DNA from: Chamaecrista fasciculata
Lineage: Eukaryota; Streptophyta; Magnoliopsida; Fabales; Fabaceae
NCBI GenBank assembly: GCA_003254925.1
Contig: QANZ01029186.1
Span: forward strand, 113,187 to 177,186
Direction: 5' to 3'
DNA length: 64,000 nucleotides
Positions 12,156 to 21,720 of this stretch are shown piece after piece (the first letter of the stretch is position 1; every line of letters begins with the position of its first letter). A program made the translations under genes and the position numbers. The notes under the pieces are model-generated. The model did not search any database, had not been told where the DNA came from, and saw nothing but the letters and a program-made list of their open reading frames with translations.

Positions 12156-12367
12156 ATGATATGAAACAGAAAGAACTAAGAATTGAGAAATGAGAAACAG
12201 AGAAGAAAGGAAATAGGAAGAATAGTGAAGAAAATGATTCTGAATTGAATGAATGTTTACAGCAAGAGAAGATACAAGATATTTATATTATGAACCGTTA
12301 AGAAACTAATAACAACTTTAACAACAGATTGTAACTGATTGTGCCAGCTCACTCTATATCACTAATA
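12156..12367 (-). repeat. 5' LTR of copia element 1
   Basis: Essentially identical to the 3' LTR at 7499-7709. It should carry the element promoter, including TATAAATA on the minus strand near 12280. It ends on the sense strand with ATCA just before the primer binding site. The GAGAG target duplication follows it at 12368-12372. Confidence 0.92.
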
Positions 12368-12468
12368 GAGAGAGAAAGTATAAGAGGTATAGATTTAACT
12401 GACACTTTCTCTCTCTAATTGTTTATTTTTCTTTTGACATTACACTTATAATGCACTACAGAGAATTT

Positions 12469-13331
12469 TTTTTCTCATTTTGTATGTTACTCATCTTGCA
12501 TACTAGCTAATTAATTAATTAAAATTAACGTTCATTTAATTAATTAGCAAGCGTGGGAGCACCTATTAAACGGATTATCCATTGGATGATCAAAATTAGG
12601 TCATCACTTTTCTGGGGGGTGCAAAAATTAAATATGGTCGGTGCATGCTAATTAATATGCTATGCTTGATTTTTTTTTTTTTTAGTGTTTAGAGCTCTAG
12701 GCTATGCTTGACTTGCCAATAGCTAGTTAAGAAAGTGAAATGTGATCATGAAATTATTATTATTGTCTGTATAAGTTAATGAGTATTTTTTAGTATAGGT
12801 AAAAACTAATCTTATTTAATATAACAACATTTTAAAATCTCAAACTTAAAATTATTAATTAAACTGATCAACTCTCAATTAATTGATTCTGATCATGAAA
12901 TTATTTATATATACATGAAAAAAGAATCATGGTATATTTGACATATATAGCTTCAGCTTGAAATGGTGTGTGGAGTGTGGTCAATTGTGGGCCTCACACC
13001 TCTCAATTTTGATGGATCTATGGTCTTCATTATATCGTTTAGGGCCTACCAATTGCCGAAGCCTTATTATAGGGTAGCGGGTAGCCCATCCAGGCCTAAC
13101 TTCATGCACATGGACCTAACTTTATTTCCAATCACATTTTCAATTCTCAGTTTCTCTCGTTTCAAAATTAGCGCAATCTGGGCCTCATTTTATTGCCATG
13201 TGCTACCTCTTCTTGTGCCACCTGAAAGATATCATGCAGACCATACTATAGCATTTAATAATTACTAAACATTCGCTACTACAAATTTCTGCAATAATAA
13301 ACCCAACTTTTGTTGTTGTTGTTGTGTATTG
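12469..13331. other. Non-coding spacer
   Basis: No gene is recognised. The plus frame at 12963-13268 (101 codons) has no family features, and its composition matches the surrounding spacer. Confidence 0.5.
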
Positions 13332-13344
13332 AATCTGCGTGGGT

Positions 13345-13573
13345 TTGGAGATGCTCTGCTGTGATTGAAGATATTGTTGCTATCTCTAAGTCAGTTGATG
13401 GTTTGGTGCTACATCATGTTGGTAGGAGTGAAAATCTGGCTGCTGATTGGCTAGCCAAGAGGGGTGTTGAGAAAATGTGTCCTAGGAATTGGGTGTGCTC
13501 ACCCCCATCTTCTCTAGTTGCTATTTTGAGATCTGATGCAAGTTTGGTGAAGGAAGCTACTGGTGTGGGATAA
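13345..13573 (+). pseudogene. LINE ORF2 fragment (RNase H C-terminus)
   Basis: About 75 residues of the RNase H-like end of a LINE polyprotein. The motif HVGRSENLAADWLAK corresponds to the conserved H...N..AD.LAK region of plant reverse-transcriptase-like RNase H. The nearest in-frame ATG (13310) lies in flanking DNA and is not the true start; the insertion joins mid-domain. The fragment cannot encode a functional protein. Confidence 0.85.
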
Positions 13574-13727
13574 GTGTGCTTTTATTTGTTGTTGTTTGAT
13601 TGGTATTAGCTTGCTCTTTTCTGATTTTTCAGTTTTATTTCCTTTTCTGTTGTAAGTTCTGGTTTTGGTGTTTGTATTGTTTTGTTGGTTGGAATGAAAG
13701 AGTATTATTCAGTTCAAAAAAAAAAAA
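13345..13727 (+). mobile_element. 5'-truncated LINE (L1-type) 3' end
   Basis: A 383-bp insertion ends in an A-tail of about 13 bases. It is bounded by the perfect 13-bp duplication AATCTGCGTGGGT (13332-13344 and 13728-13740). It encodes the tail of a plant LINE RNase H domain (HHVGRSENLAADWLAKRG), stops at 13573 and continues with a ~150-bp 3' UTR. These features are diagnostic of target-primed reverse transcription. Confidence 0.9.
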
Positions 13728-13740
13728 AATCTGCGTGGGT

Positions 13741-15049
13741 CATGTAAAAATAAATGAATGAATGAAAAAATGGCATTTTTCTAAAGGTGGGCTTCTACCA
13801 ATTATACACGATATGGTATTCATTTTACGTGAAAAAATGGCACAAATTAAAATTAACCATATTATTTGCATAGAGGTTTCGCTCAATTTTATTTAAGTGA
13901 AGAAATGTCACATTTCGGAATTTGGAGAGAGAAAAAATACAAGTGAAACTTATACTTTTAACATTTTTTTTAACTAACTGTTTCTTTATTTCTTTATTTC
14001 TCAGCACTCTACCAATGTATTATAAGATATTTATGTTCAAGTTAATTTGGGAGTTGCATTGCGACTTCCAAGATTGAAAATGTGCTTATATTTTTCATGG
14101 AAAGAAAATGTTCAATTTTAGAAATTGAATGCTCTATATATGAATTGATAGCAAATGTTGTGATTTATCAGTCGTGGAACGAACTTCTTTATTATTCTTT
14201 ATTGGATCTTTCTAACATGTGCCTAAGCACATGTTAAGGTTTTTTTTCATTAATCAAGTGAGTTTTTAAACATTAAAAATTATCTTTTAAATGAATTTTC
14301 GTAAATTTCAAGATATGAGATGCTCTACTAACCAATCAAAAACCTTAAAATGTGTCATAAGGATACATATTAGATAAATCCTTCTTTTGTTTAGTAAAGG
14401 GGAAATTAAACTAAGAATGAAACGTATGAACATATTCCATGCCTGAAATATATATTATCGTCTATTAATTAGCATATAATTTCTTGTCAAAAACAAAAGT
14501 TTGTTTGGGTACTTGTGTAAATTCAGAATATCTTAAAGGTCTTTTTCTCAAAAAATAAAGAAAATCAAGCCGAGAGTTTGATTCAAGCACTGTTCTATTT
14601 GTCTTTTAATTATTAGTTGTGTACACATCATTGTTACTTTTTCTTTTGACAAATCTTATCAAAGAGTAGATAATATAAGAGAGTGTTATATCAAATTACC
14701 TTAATTAGGTATTTTTGAACAAATGATATCCTTCATATTCAGTCTTTATAATACAAGCCAGTAAGTATAACATCATACAAATTTAGACCTTCCACCATCA
14801 AATTCTAACAAGTATACCACCTCTAATATATCCTTAATTCCTTTTATTTATACAAATTTTCAAAGTGTACATGTGTGTACTATATTGAAGTAATTGTTTT
14901 AGTGTGAATCATAATATTTATCACGGATAATAATGACCAATATCTTTGTCACAAGTCTTTTTTTAAGTGTGATGATATTATGGATGAGAGTGAAGGTAAT
15001 TCCGAAGACCAGAATGAGATAATCCTGCAAAAAAGATACAATGGGAGTC
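13741..15049. other. Non-coding spacer with one foldback element
   Basis: No gene is recognised. The region is AT-rich, and the only structure I can define is the inverted repeat at 14204-14384, listed separately. Confidence 0.5.
14204..14384. mobile_element. Foldback MITE-like element
   Basis: The left end ggatctttctaacatgtg pairs imperfectly with the right end (gatacatattagataaatcc). Internally, 'ttaaggtttttt' on the left pairs with 'aaaaaccttaa' on the right. The left arm also contains the small palindrome ACATGTGCCTAAGCACATGT. No clear target duplication was found. Confidence 0.45.
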
Positions 15050-15054
15050 GATCT

Positions 15055-15290
15055 TAATAGAGTAGTTACTATAGTTGCCACATCAGCAGATGTATAGAGA
15101 CTGCATTGTGGTTAGGTTCGTTGATTAGTTATCAGTTTCATATCAGTTACTATTCTGTTAGAGGCTCATAGCTGAATTAGTTATCAGCAAACTATAGCAT
15201 CACATGTATAAGAGCTTATATAAAGGCCTCTCTCTGTATTCTCATTAATTCAATTCAATATAGAAAACTCATTTCTCTAATATTCGATTA
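15055..15290 (+). repeat. 5' LTR of copia element 2
   Basis: Identical to 19728-19963. A TATA box TATATAAA lies at 15217-15224, so U3 is about 190 bases and transcription would start near 15250. It ends directly before the primer binding site. Confidence 0.95.
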
Positions 15291-15304
15291 TGGTATCAGA
15301 GCCA
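15291..15304 (+). promoter_or_regulatory. Primer binding site (tRNA-iMet) of copia 2
   Basis: The sequence TGGTATCAGAGCCA begins immediately after the 5' LTR. It matches the complement of the plant initiator tRNA-Met 3' end that is common in copia elements. Confidence 0.92.
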
Positions 15305-15317
15305 TAGCCTTACAGCC

Positions 15318-18300
15318 ATGGATTCTTCGTCTCAACTTTCTACACCTGTTTCCAACTCTGTTCCAATTTCTTCGCAAACATTTTCTTCTTCTCCTATCAT
15401 TTCTTTTTCACATTCTATCACAACTAAGCTTGATGACAAGAATTATCTTCCTTGGCATCAGCAGATTACCTCTGCTGTTCAAGGCCATGGTCTTGATGAT
15501 TTTCTTTTTGGAAATTCAATGCCGGAAATGTTTCTCACAGCTGAGGATCGATCAGCTAACAAACTTAATCCTGCGTTCATTTCTTGGCGAAAGCAGGACA
15601 AACTTCTTATGTCTTGGATTCTTTCATCGCTTGGTGATCAGATGCAAGCATTAGCTGTAGGATGCGTTCATTCTTTTGAAGTCTGGGAACGTATTCAGGA
15701 TCATTTTGGTACACACATGAAAGCAAAAGTGTATCAGTACAGAACAGAGCTTCGTAGTATTAAAAAGAGCAACCGAACTATGATGGAGTATCTTCTTCGA
15801 ATCAAAGCCATTGTTGATGCTTTGACTTCGATTGGATCTCCAGTTCTTGTACATGAGCATGTTCAAAGTATTCTTGAAGGACTACCGGAAGAGTATCGTC
15901 CTTTCATTACTTCAGTCAATGTTCGATCGGGCAACATTTTTGTCTCTGAGCTTCAAGCTCTCTTAGTTTCTGAAGAAATTCAACTCGAGAAGCATGTTAA
16001 ACCAGTAGCTGCTGCACCAACTGTGAATCTTGCTACGCAGGATTCCAAAGATAAGAATTCTGGTTCATCAAATTCGTCTAAATCATCTCAAGGCTTCAAC
16101 CAAAATAATAATCAGAACAACAATTCTCGTTTTCATGGTGCCAATAACCGTGGTGGTCGCAGTAATTCATTTCGAGGCAGAGGTCGTGGTGGTCGTGGTT
16201 TCACTCCACGAGGACCGAAATCAAATTTTGTTTGCCAAGTCTGCAATCGTACTGGTCATCTTGCCTCTTATTGTTACCATCGTTATGACTCAAATTACTT
16301 CCTTAGTGACTCACAATATATGCAAAATACCTTTTCTGGTCCTCGACCTTCAGTAAACATGGCCTCTACTTTCGCTACTCCTAATGTTGTTAATGATCCA
16401 GCTTGGTTTCCTGATTCTGGAGCTTCAAACCATGTTACTTATAATTCTTCTAACCTCATAAACAGCTCAGCCTATCATGGTCATGAGCAGGTCCACATGG
16501 GTGATGGATCAGGTGTGTCTATCAAACATTTTGGTAACTCTTCATTTCGTTCTCCCATTCTTCCTGATGTAACTTTCCAGCTTAATAATCTTTTACATGT
16601 GCCTCATATTACCAAGAATCTCATTAGTGTGTCAAAGTTTGCTCGTGATAACTCTGTATTTTTTGAGTTTCATCCTAACTTTTGTTGTGTCAAGTCTCAG
16701 GATTCCAAGGAAACACTCTTGGAGGGGAAGCTTAGGTCTGATGGATTGTACTCTTTTGGCAATCTTGACATTTGCTCTCAGTCAAGGCGCTACAATTCAT
16801 CTTCTAGTGTTTCACCAATTGTCTGTTCATCTGTTTTAGCTTCTTCTTCCAATAATAATTCTGTCAATTCCTCTTGTAATGATACTTGTAATTTTTCTTC
16901 TTTCAGTTTGTGGCATTCAAGATTAGGTCACTCATCTGTTTCTGTCATTGGCCGTGTATTGAAAGCATGTAATATCAAAGTACCTAATCGAAATATATCT
17001 GATTTTTGTTCTGCATGTTGCTATGGAAAAATGCACAAGTTACCACATCCTCCTTCAAATCACACTTATCATCATCCTCTTGAATTAGTCTTTATGGATG
17101 TATGGGGACCTTCACCTACAGTTTCCAGATATGGTTCTAGATATTATCTCTGCTTTGTTGATGCTTTTAGTAGATTTTCTTGGATTTTTCCTCTTAAAAA
17201 TAAAGGTGATTCATTCAAAGTCTTTCTTGAGTTTAAATCTTTAGTAGAAAATCAGTTCAACCACAAACTTAAAGCCTTACAGTCTGACTGGGGAGGGGAG
17301 TTTCGTTCTTTTTCCTCCTATCTTAAAACAAATGGTATAATTCATAGGTTGTCTTGTCCTTACACTCATCCTCAAAATGGTTCTGTTGAAAGAAAGCATA
17401 GGCATATAGTAGAACTTGGATTATGTCTTCTTGCACAAGCTTCATTGCCTCTTTCCTTTTGGGAAGATGCTTTTCTATGTGCTGTCCATCTCATCAATCT
17501 TTTACCTACATCAGTTTTAAATCACATTTCTCCATATGCAACATTGTTTAACAAATCTCCAGATTATCTTTTTCTCAAAGTCTTTGGTTGTGCTTGTTAT
17601 CCTTTGTTGTGTCCCTATAATAATCACAAAATTGAGTATAGGTCTACTAAGTGTCTTTTTCTTGGTTATTCTCCTTCTCACAAAGGCTACAAGTGTCTCT
17701 CACCCTCATGTCGCATGTACATTTCTAGGGATGTTCGGTTTGATGAAGCATCCTTTCCTTATCTCACTGATTTTGTTTCTAATTTGTCCACTTCTTCTTC
17801 TTCTTATTCGTGTCCTATTTTTCCATCTGCCTCTCCACCAATTATTCTTGATCAGTATGTTTCATCTCCTTGTTTACCTTCATCACCTGTTCACTCTACT
17901 GAAGCTGCTCATGACAATGATAATCATCCTCCCACTACCACTATCTCGTCCTCCACATCAGTTTATTCTCCCTTACCAGTTTCTCAGATACCTTCATCTA
18001 CTGATACATCATTAAATCCTTTATCTTCTCCCACACTATCCTCTACCTCAAATAATTCCAATTCCACTGCTCCTGCTACTATTACTGTTCCTCCTGCTCG
18101 TGTCATTCAGACCCGTTCCAAGTCTGGGATCTTCAAGCCTAAAATTAATTTATATGTTGCTCAAACTCATGATTCTCGAGTACCTAAAACAGTTAAGGTT
18201 GCTCTTTCTATTCCACATTGGAAATCAGCTATGGATGATGAATATCATGCTCTTATGACTAACAAAACATGGTCTCTTGTCCCATTGCCTCTTGGTAGAC

Positions 18301-19730
18301 AACCAATTGGTTGTAAATGGGTGTTTCGAGTTAAAGAAAATTCAGATGGTACAATTAATCGCTATAAAGCCAGACTTGTTGCTAAAGGGTTTCATCAAGA
18401 AGAAGGCTGTGACTATACAGAAACTTTTTCACCTGTTGTTAAGCCAACTACAGTTCGGGTAATTCTCACTCTTGCTTTGTCAAAGTCTTGGCCTCTTTTT
18501 CAACTTGATGTCAATAATGCATTTCTTAATGGAGTTATTTCTGAAGATATCTACATGAGTCAACCTCCAGGCTTTGTTGCTGCTGATTCCTCATTGGTTT
18601 GCAAGCTACATAAGTCCCTCTATGGTCTCAAGCAAGCTCCTCGTGCTTGGTTCCAAAGATTAGCTTCTACATTACTCAAGTTTGGTTTCAAAGCTAGTCG
18701 CTGTGATCCTTCTCTTTTTGTGCATACTACTAGTTCTTCTGTTACTTATTTATTGGTATATGTTGATGATATCATCATCACAGGCTCTTCTGTAGCTTTT
18801 ATTACTGATCTCAAATTCAGATTAAATACAGAATTTTCTCTCAAAGATTTGGGAAAATTAAATTATTTTCTTGGTATTAAAGTGAATTATCTCCCTACTG
18901 GTGCTATTACTTTGTCACAAGCTAAGTACATTCAAGATTTATTGGTAAAGACAAAAATGGAAGGTGCTAATTCGATTAATACTCCTATGGTAGCTGGTCT
19001 TAAATTGACTAAGAATGGGTCCAATTACATGTCAGACCCTCATCTTTATCGATCAACAGTTGGGGCTCTTCAATATGCTACGATTACTAGACCAGAAATT
19101 TCTTTTGCTGTCAACAAGGTTTGCCAATTTATGAGTCAACCATTAGATGAGCATTGGGTAGCTGTTAAGAGGATTTTGCGTTATCTTAAGGGTACAATTG
19201 ATCATGGTTTACATCTCACTCCTAGTTCTTCTCTGCATCTTACTGGGTTCTGTGATGCTGATTGGGCTAGTGACATTGATGACAGGCGTTCAACTACAGG
19301 GTTTGGGTTGTTTTTTGGCTCTAATTTGATCTCATGGAGTTCCAAGAAACAACCAGTGGTTTCACGTTCAAGTACTGAGGCAGAGTATCGAAGTATTGCT
19401 TCTCTTGTTTCTGAGATTACATGGGTACAATCACTTCTTCAAGAGCTTCACTGTTCTTCTTCTGTCAAGCCTCAAATTTTTTGTGACAATTCTAGTGCTG
19501 TCCAGCTTACTTACAATCCTGTTCTTCATAATCGCACCAAGCATATGGAGTTAGATATTTTCTTTGTTCGAGACAAAGTTATCAAAGGGTTGCTTAATAT
19601 TTCACATATTCCATCTTTGGATCAAACTGCTGATATTCTCACCAAGCCATTGTCTCACTCGCGTTTCTGTGTTTTGAGAGATAAGCTTCAGGTTTTCAAC
19701 AGCACTCACCCTCAGCTTACGGGGGGATAA
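15318..19730 (+). CDS. Copia gag-pol polyprotein, intact (element 2)
   Basis: A 1,470-residue polyprotein. Domains in order: gag (about 35-240), N/G/R-rich linker, zinc knuckle CQVCNRTGHLASYC (about 304-317), protease DSGA (about 365), integrase HHCC (HSRLGH...CSACC) with D,D,E (FMDVWGP about 593, SDWGGEF about 657, GSVERKH about 692), RT YVDD (about 1149), and RNase H (DADWASDIDDRRS about 1312 and STEAEYR about 1350). No stop or frameshift occurs. The start MDSSSQLS is 13 bases after the primer binding site. The last codons read through the polypurine tract, and the stop codon TAA is the first three bases of the 3' LTR. It is a good candidate for an autonomous, recently active element. Confidence 0.96.
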   Translation: MDSSSQLSTPVSNSVPISSQTFSSSPIISFSHSITTKLDDKNYLPWHQQITSAVQGHGLDDFLFGNSMPEMFLTAEDRSANKLNPAFISWRKQDKLLMSWILSSLGDQMQALAVGCVHSFEVWERIQDHFGTHMKAKVYQYRTELRSIKKSNRTMMEYLLRIKAIVDALTSIGSPVLVHEHVQSILEGLPEEYRPFITSVNVRSGNIFVSELQALLVSEEIQLEKHVKPVAAAPTVNLATQDSKDKNSGSSNSSKSSQGFNQNNNQNNNSRFHGANNRGGRSNSFRGRGRGGRGFTPRGPKSNFVCQVCNRTGHLASYCYHRYDSNYFLSDSQYMQNTFSGPRPSVNMASTFATPNVVNDPAWFPDSGASNHVTYNSSNLINSSAYHGHEQVHMGDGSGVSIKHFGNSSFRSPILPDVTFQLNNLLHVPHITKNLISVSKFARDNSVFFEFHPNFCCVKSQDSKETLLEGKLRSDGLYSFGNLDICSQSRRYNSSSSVSPIVCSSVLASSSNNNSVNSSCNDTCNFSSFSLWHSRLGHSSVSVIGRVLKACNIKVPNRNISDFCSACCYGKMHKLPHPPSNHTYHHPLELVFMDVWGPSPTVSRYGSRYYLCFVDAFSRFSWIFPLKNKGDSFKVFLEFKSLVENQFNHKLKALQSDWGGEFRSFSSYLKTNGIIHRLSCPYTHPQNGSVERKHRHIVELGLCLLAQASLPLSFWEDAFLCAVHLINLLPTSVLNHISPYATLFNKSPDYLFLKVFGCACYPLLCPYNNHKIEYRSTKCLFLGYSPSHKGYKCLSPSCRMYISRDVRFDEASFPYLTDFVSNLSTSSSSYSCPIFPSASPPIILDQYVSSPCLPSSPVHSTEAAHDNDNHPPTTTISSSTSVYSPLPVSQIPSSTDTSLNPLSSPTLSSTSNNSNSTAPATITVPPARVIQTRSKSGIFKPKINLYVAQTHDSRVPKTVKVALSIPHWKSAMDDEYHALMTNKTWSLVPLPLGRQPIGCKWVFRVKENSDGTINRYKARLVAKGFHQEEGCDYTETFSPVVKPTTVRVILTLALSKSWPLFQLDVNNAFLNGVISEDIYMSQPPGFVAADSSLVCKLHKSLYGLKQAPRAWFQRLASTLLKFGFKASRCDPSLFVHTTSSSVTYLLVYVDDIIITGSSVAFITDLKFRLNTEFSLKDLGKLNYFLGIKVNYLPTGAITLSQAKYIQDLLVKTKMEGANSINTPMVAGLKLTKNGSNYMSDPHLYRSTVGALQYATITRPEISFAVNKVCQFMSQPLDEHWVAVKRILRYLKGTIDHGLHLTPSSSLHLTGFCDADWASDIDDRRSTTGFGLFFGSNLISWSSKKQPVVSRSSTEAEYRSIASLVSEITWVQSLLQELHCSSSVKPQIFCDNSSAVQLTYNPVLHNRTKHMELDIFFVRDKVIKGLLNISHIPSLDQTADILTKPLSHSRFCVLRDKLQVFNSTHPQLTGG

Positions 19731-19963
19731 TAGAGTAGTTACTATAGTTGCCACATCAGCAGATGTATAGAGACTGCATTGTGGTTAGGTTCGTTGATTA
19801 GTTATCAGTTTCATATCAGTTACTATTCTGTTAGAGGCTCATAGCTGAATTAGTTATCAGCAAACTATAGCATCACATGTATAAGAGCTTATATAAAGGC
19901 CTCTCTCTGTATTCTCATTAATTCAATTCAATATAGAAAACTCATTTCTCTAATATTCGATTA
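19728..19963 (+). repeat. 3' LTR of copia element 2
   Basis: Identical to the 5' LTR. It is preceded by the polypurine tract GGGGGGA (19721-19727). Its first three bases serve as the gag-pol stop codon. Confidence 0.95.
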
Positions 19964-20054
19964 GATCTTCCTCTATTATTACTTTGATGCTTAAATCATT
20001 AAAAGTCTTGAGAGAAATTAAATTAAAATATCCGAAAATTTAAGGGTAAAGAGA

Positions 20055-20270
20055 ATTGTGTGCCTCTTTTTTTTTGGGGGGGTAAATATGCGCAATTGTA
20101 TTACTTAGAAAGAGTGGTATACATCAAAAGCTCTGTGAAGAGTACTACACATATCAAAATACAAAGAAGGATGGCATAGTAATCAAAAGAGAGATCATAC
20201 CGAAAGCAAGAAGAAAACAAAGCATCGAATGACTATAAACCCAAAAACAGAACAAACAGAAAGGATAAGA
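20055..20270 (-). mobile_element. Possible LINE 3'-end fragment
   Basis: Read on the minus strand, this is T/G-rich sequence ending in AATACAATTGCGCATATTT, a C run and then an A-tail (the T run near 20067-20075 on plus). This resembles the 3' UTR plus A-tail of plant L1 elements. I found no target duplication or coding remnant, so the call is tentative. Confidence 0.3.
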
Positions 20271-21389
20271 ATATACACTTTCATATCAGCTGGCTAGTTT
20301 TGTGGCCGGTAAGTATACATATATATAGCTTATCCATATACTTGTAATAGGTTTATCTAATTGATCGAGTTATATATTATTCTTTCACAACTGAACAGTG
20401 TGATCGATCTCATGGAATACATCCCCAGATAGACCCTCGATATCTATATATTCATAGGTCCATAAATAAAGTAGTAGGATCAATATATTTACTACATATA
20501 TATCCTGGCATTTACATATATATATTTTCACATTACGTTACTCAAAGCTATATTAAGTATCAACTAAATAAAGTCATTAATGAGGCATTAAAGAGGTACG
20601 CACGCAAGAGGGGTTAGAGATTACCAATTTACTATGCACTAATACCAGAAGTAACTCCACACGTAAGCCTTTTCAGTTTTCATACACGAACTCTCCAAAC
20701 TATGCTCTACTGCTTCTTACACTTAGCAATTCCGATTTATTACTTCACTTTTCCAGTGTACACCGTCCTAGCTACTACGACTACTTGGGCTGCCTATATG
20801 CTATATATTTAAAATCAAAGTGTCTTTGAATTGGTTTAGTGGTTAATTAAGGATCGATGTGTACTTCTCATCTTATTCACTTATATATGTTCAAATCTTC
20901 GAATCATCTTTAAAATTTTCTCTCCTAATTAATGTGTGTATACATCAGGCCAAAAAAAAAATGTGTGTATATATATATGCATGCCGGCCAAGAATTAATC
21001 AATATGAAAGAAGTGTCCAAACTATTATATTTAGACCTTTAATTTCCATCATATATGCACTAAGGTTATGTGGGAGGTTTAATTGTTTTTGCTTTTTGGT
21101 CAAAGGAGGTGTAATTGTTCAACAAGAGAACATATATATAGCTTCAGGATATATTTTTTGATAAGAAAAAAAGAAAAGAAAAAGAAAAACCCCTGCATCG
21201 CAATATTTATCATTTTATTGGGTTATTAAAAATCAGGTCAAGTTGGGAATGGAGAATATAAGAAAAGTGTATATATAGTACTAGTAATGCTTGTAGGAAT
21301 CAAATGCTTGCACATCATATATGTTCTTTTGACACTTACTACATTTTAAGACTAGAGATGTGATACTTCCCATTTATTTTTAAAAAGGA

Positions 21390-21720
21390 AAAATTTATTA
21401 TTTAGTCTTTAATTTTATACTAATTCAATTAATTAGTTCTTAAATAATAAAAAATATGATTCAGTTTCTGAATTATTGCAATCACCAATGATTTGGTCTT
21501 TTAGTCAAATTCAATATAAATTTAAAAACAAAAAAAATATTAGTTTAGTACAAATTTAGGGACTAAAAAGCACAAAATTAGTTTAAATTCATGGACCAAA
21601 TTATCATTAAAGACCAAATCAATGACAATTGAAATATTTCAAGAATCAAATCGTATATTTTAATTATTCAAGGACTGATTCATTGACTCAATATAAATTT
21701 ATGGACCTAATAGTAAGTTT
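21390..21720. repeat. Eroded foldback repeat
   Basis: Blocks such as 'tttagtctttaattttatac' on the left face 'caatataaatttatggacctaatagtaa' on the right in opposite sense, and the centre 'gatttggtcttttagtc' is mirrored by 'agaccaaatc'. It resembles a decayed MULE-type MITE with 'ggtcc/ggacc' blocks. No target duplication was found. Confidence 0.4.

Larger units (their letters stand above)
7499..12367 (-). mobile_element. Intact Ty1/copia retrotransposon 1
   Basis: This is a 4.87-kb element with two near-identical LTRs, a single gag-pol reading frame, a primer binding site and a polypurine tract, flanked by the 5-bp duplication GAGAG (7494-7498 and 12368-12372). The domain order gag, protease, integrase, RT, RNase H defines Ty1/copia. 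The compact size and ~0.2-kb LTRs resemble the Ale-like group, but the lineage was not tested. Identity of the LTRs and an uninterrupted frame imply a recent insertion. It lies inside a MITE. Confidence 0.95.
7460..12462. mobile_element. Small hairpin MITE (family D), split by copia element 1
   Basis: When the copia insertion and one copy of its GAGAG duplication are set aside, the flanks form a hairpin. The left arm (7491-7498 joined to 12373-12379) is a perfect 15-base reverse complement of 12404-12418. Outer ends match as CTGTAGTG (7461-7468) against CACTACAG (12454-12461), with GAATTT on both outer sides (7454-7459 and 12463-12468). A related copy lies at 55176-55297, which supports a MITE identity. 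Confidence 0.65.
15055..19963 (+). mobile_element. Intact Ty1/copia retrotransposon 2
   Basis: A 4,909-bp element with two identical 236-bp LTRs and one uninterrupted gag-pol frame, flanked by the 5-bp duplication GATCT (15050-15054 and 19964-19968). The LTR ends are TAATAG...CGATTA rather than TG...CA. Identical LTRs and an intact frame indicate a very recent insertion. The general design matches element 1 (same length and domain order), but the proteins clearly diverge. Confidence 0.96.

Noticed and set aside
12963-13268. 101-codon plus-strand frame
   Set aside because: No recognisable domain and no sign of exon structure.
15430-18462. Alternative-frame ORFs within copia element 2
   Set aside because: They overlap the intact gag-pol frame and are low-complexity Leu/Ile/Phe-rich translations typical of shadow frames.
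20830-20905. tRNA-like A box (ggtttagtgg) and B box (gttcaaatc)
   Set aside because: The spacing and intervening sequence cannot form a tRNA, and no A-tail or target duplication marks a SINE. Possibly a very degenerate SINE.
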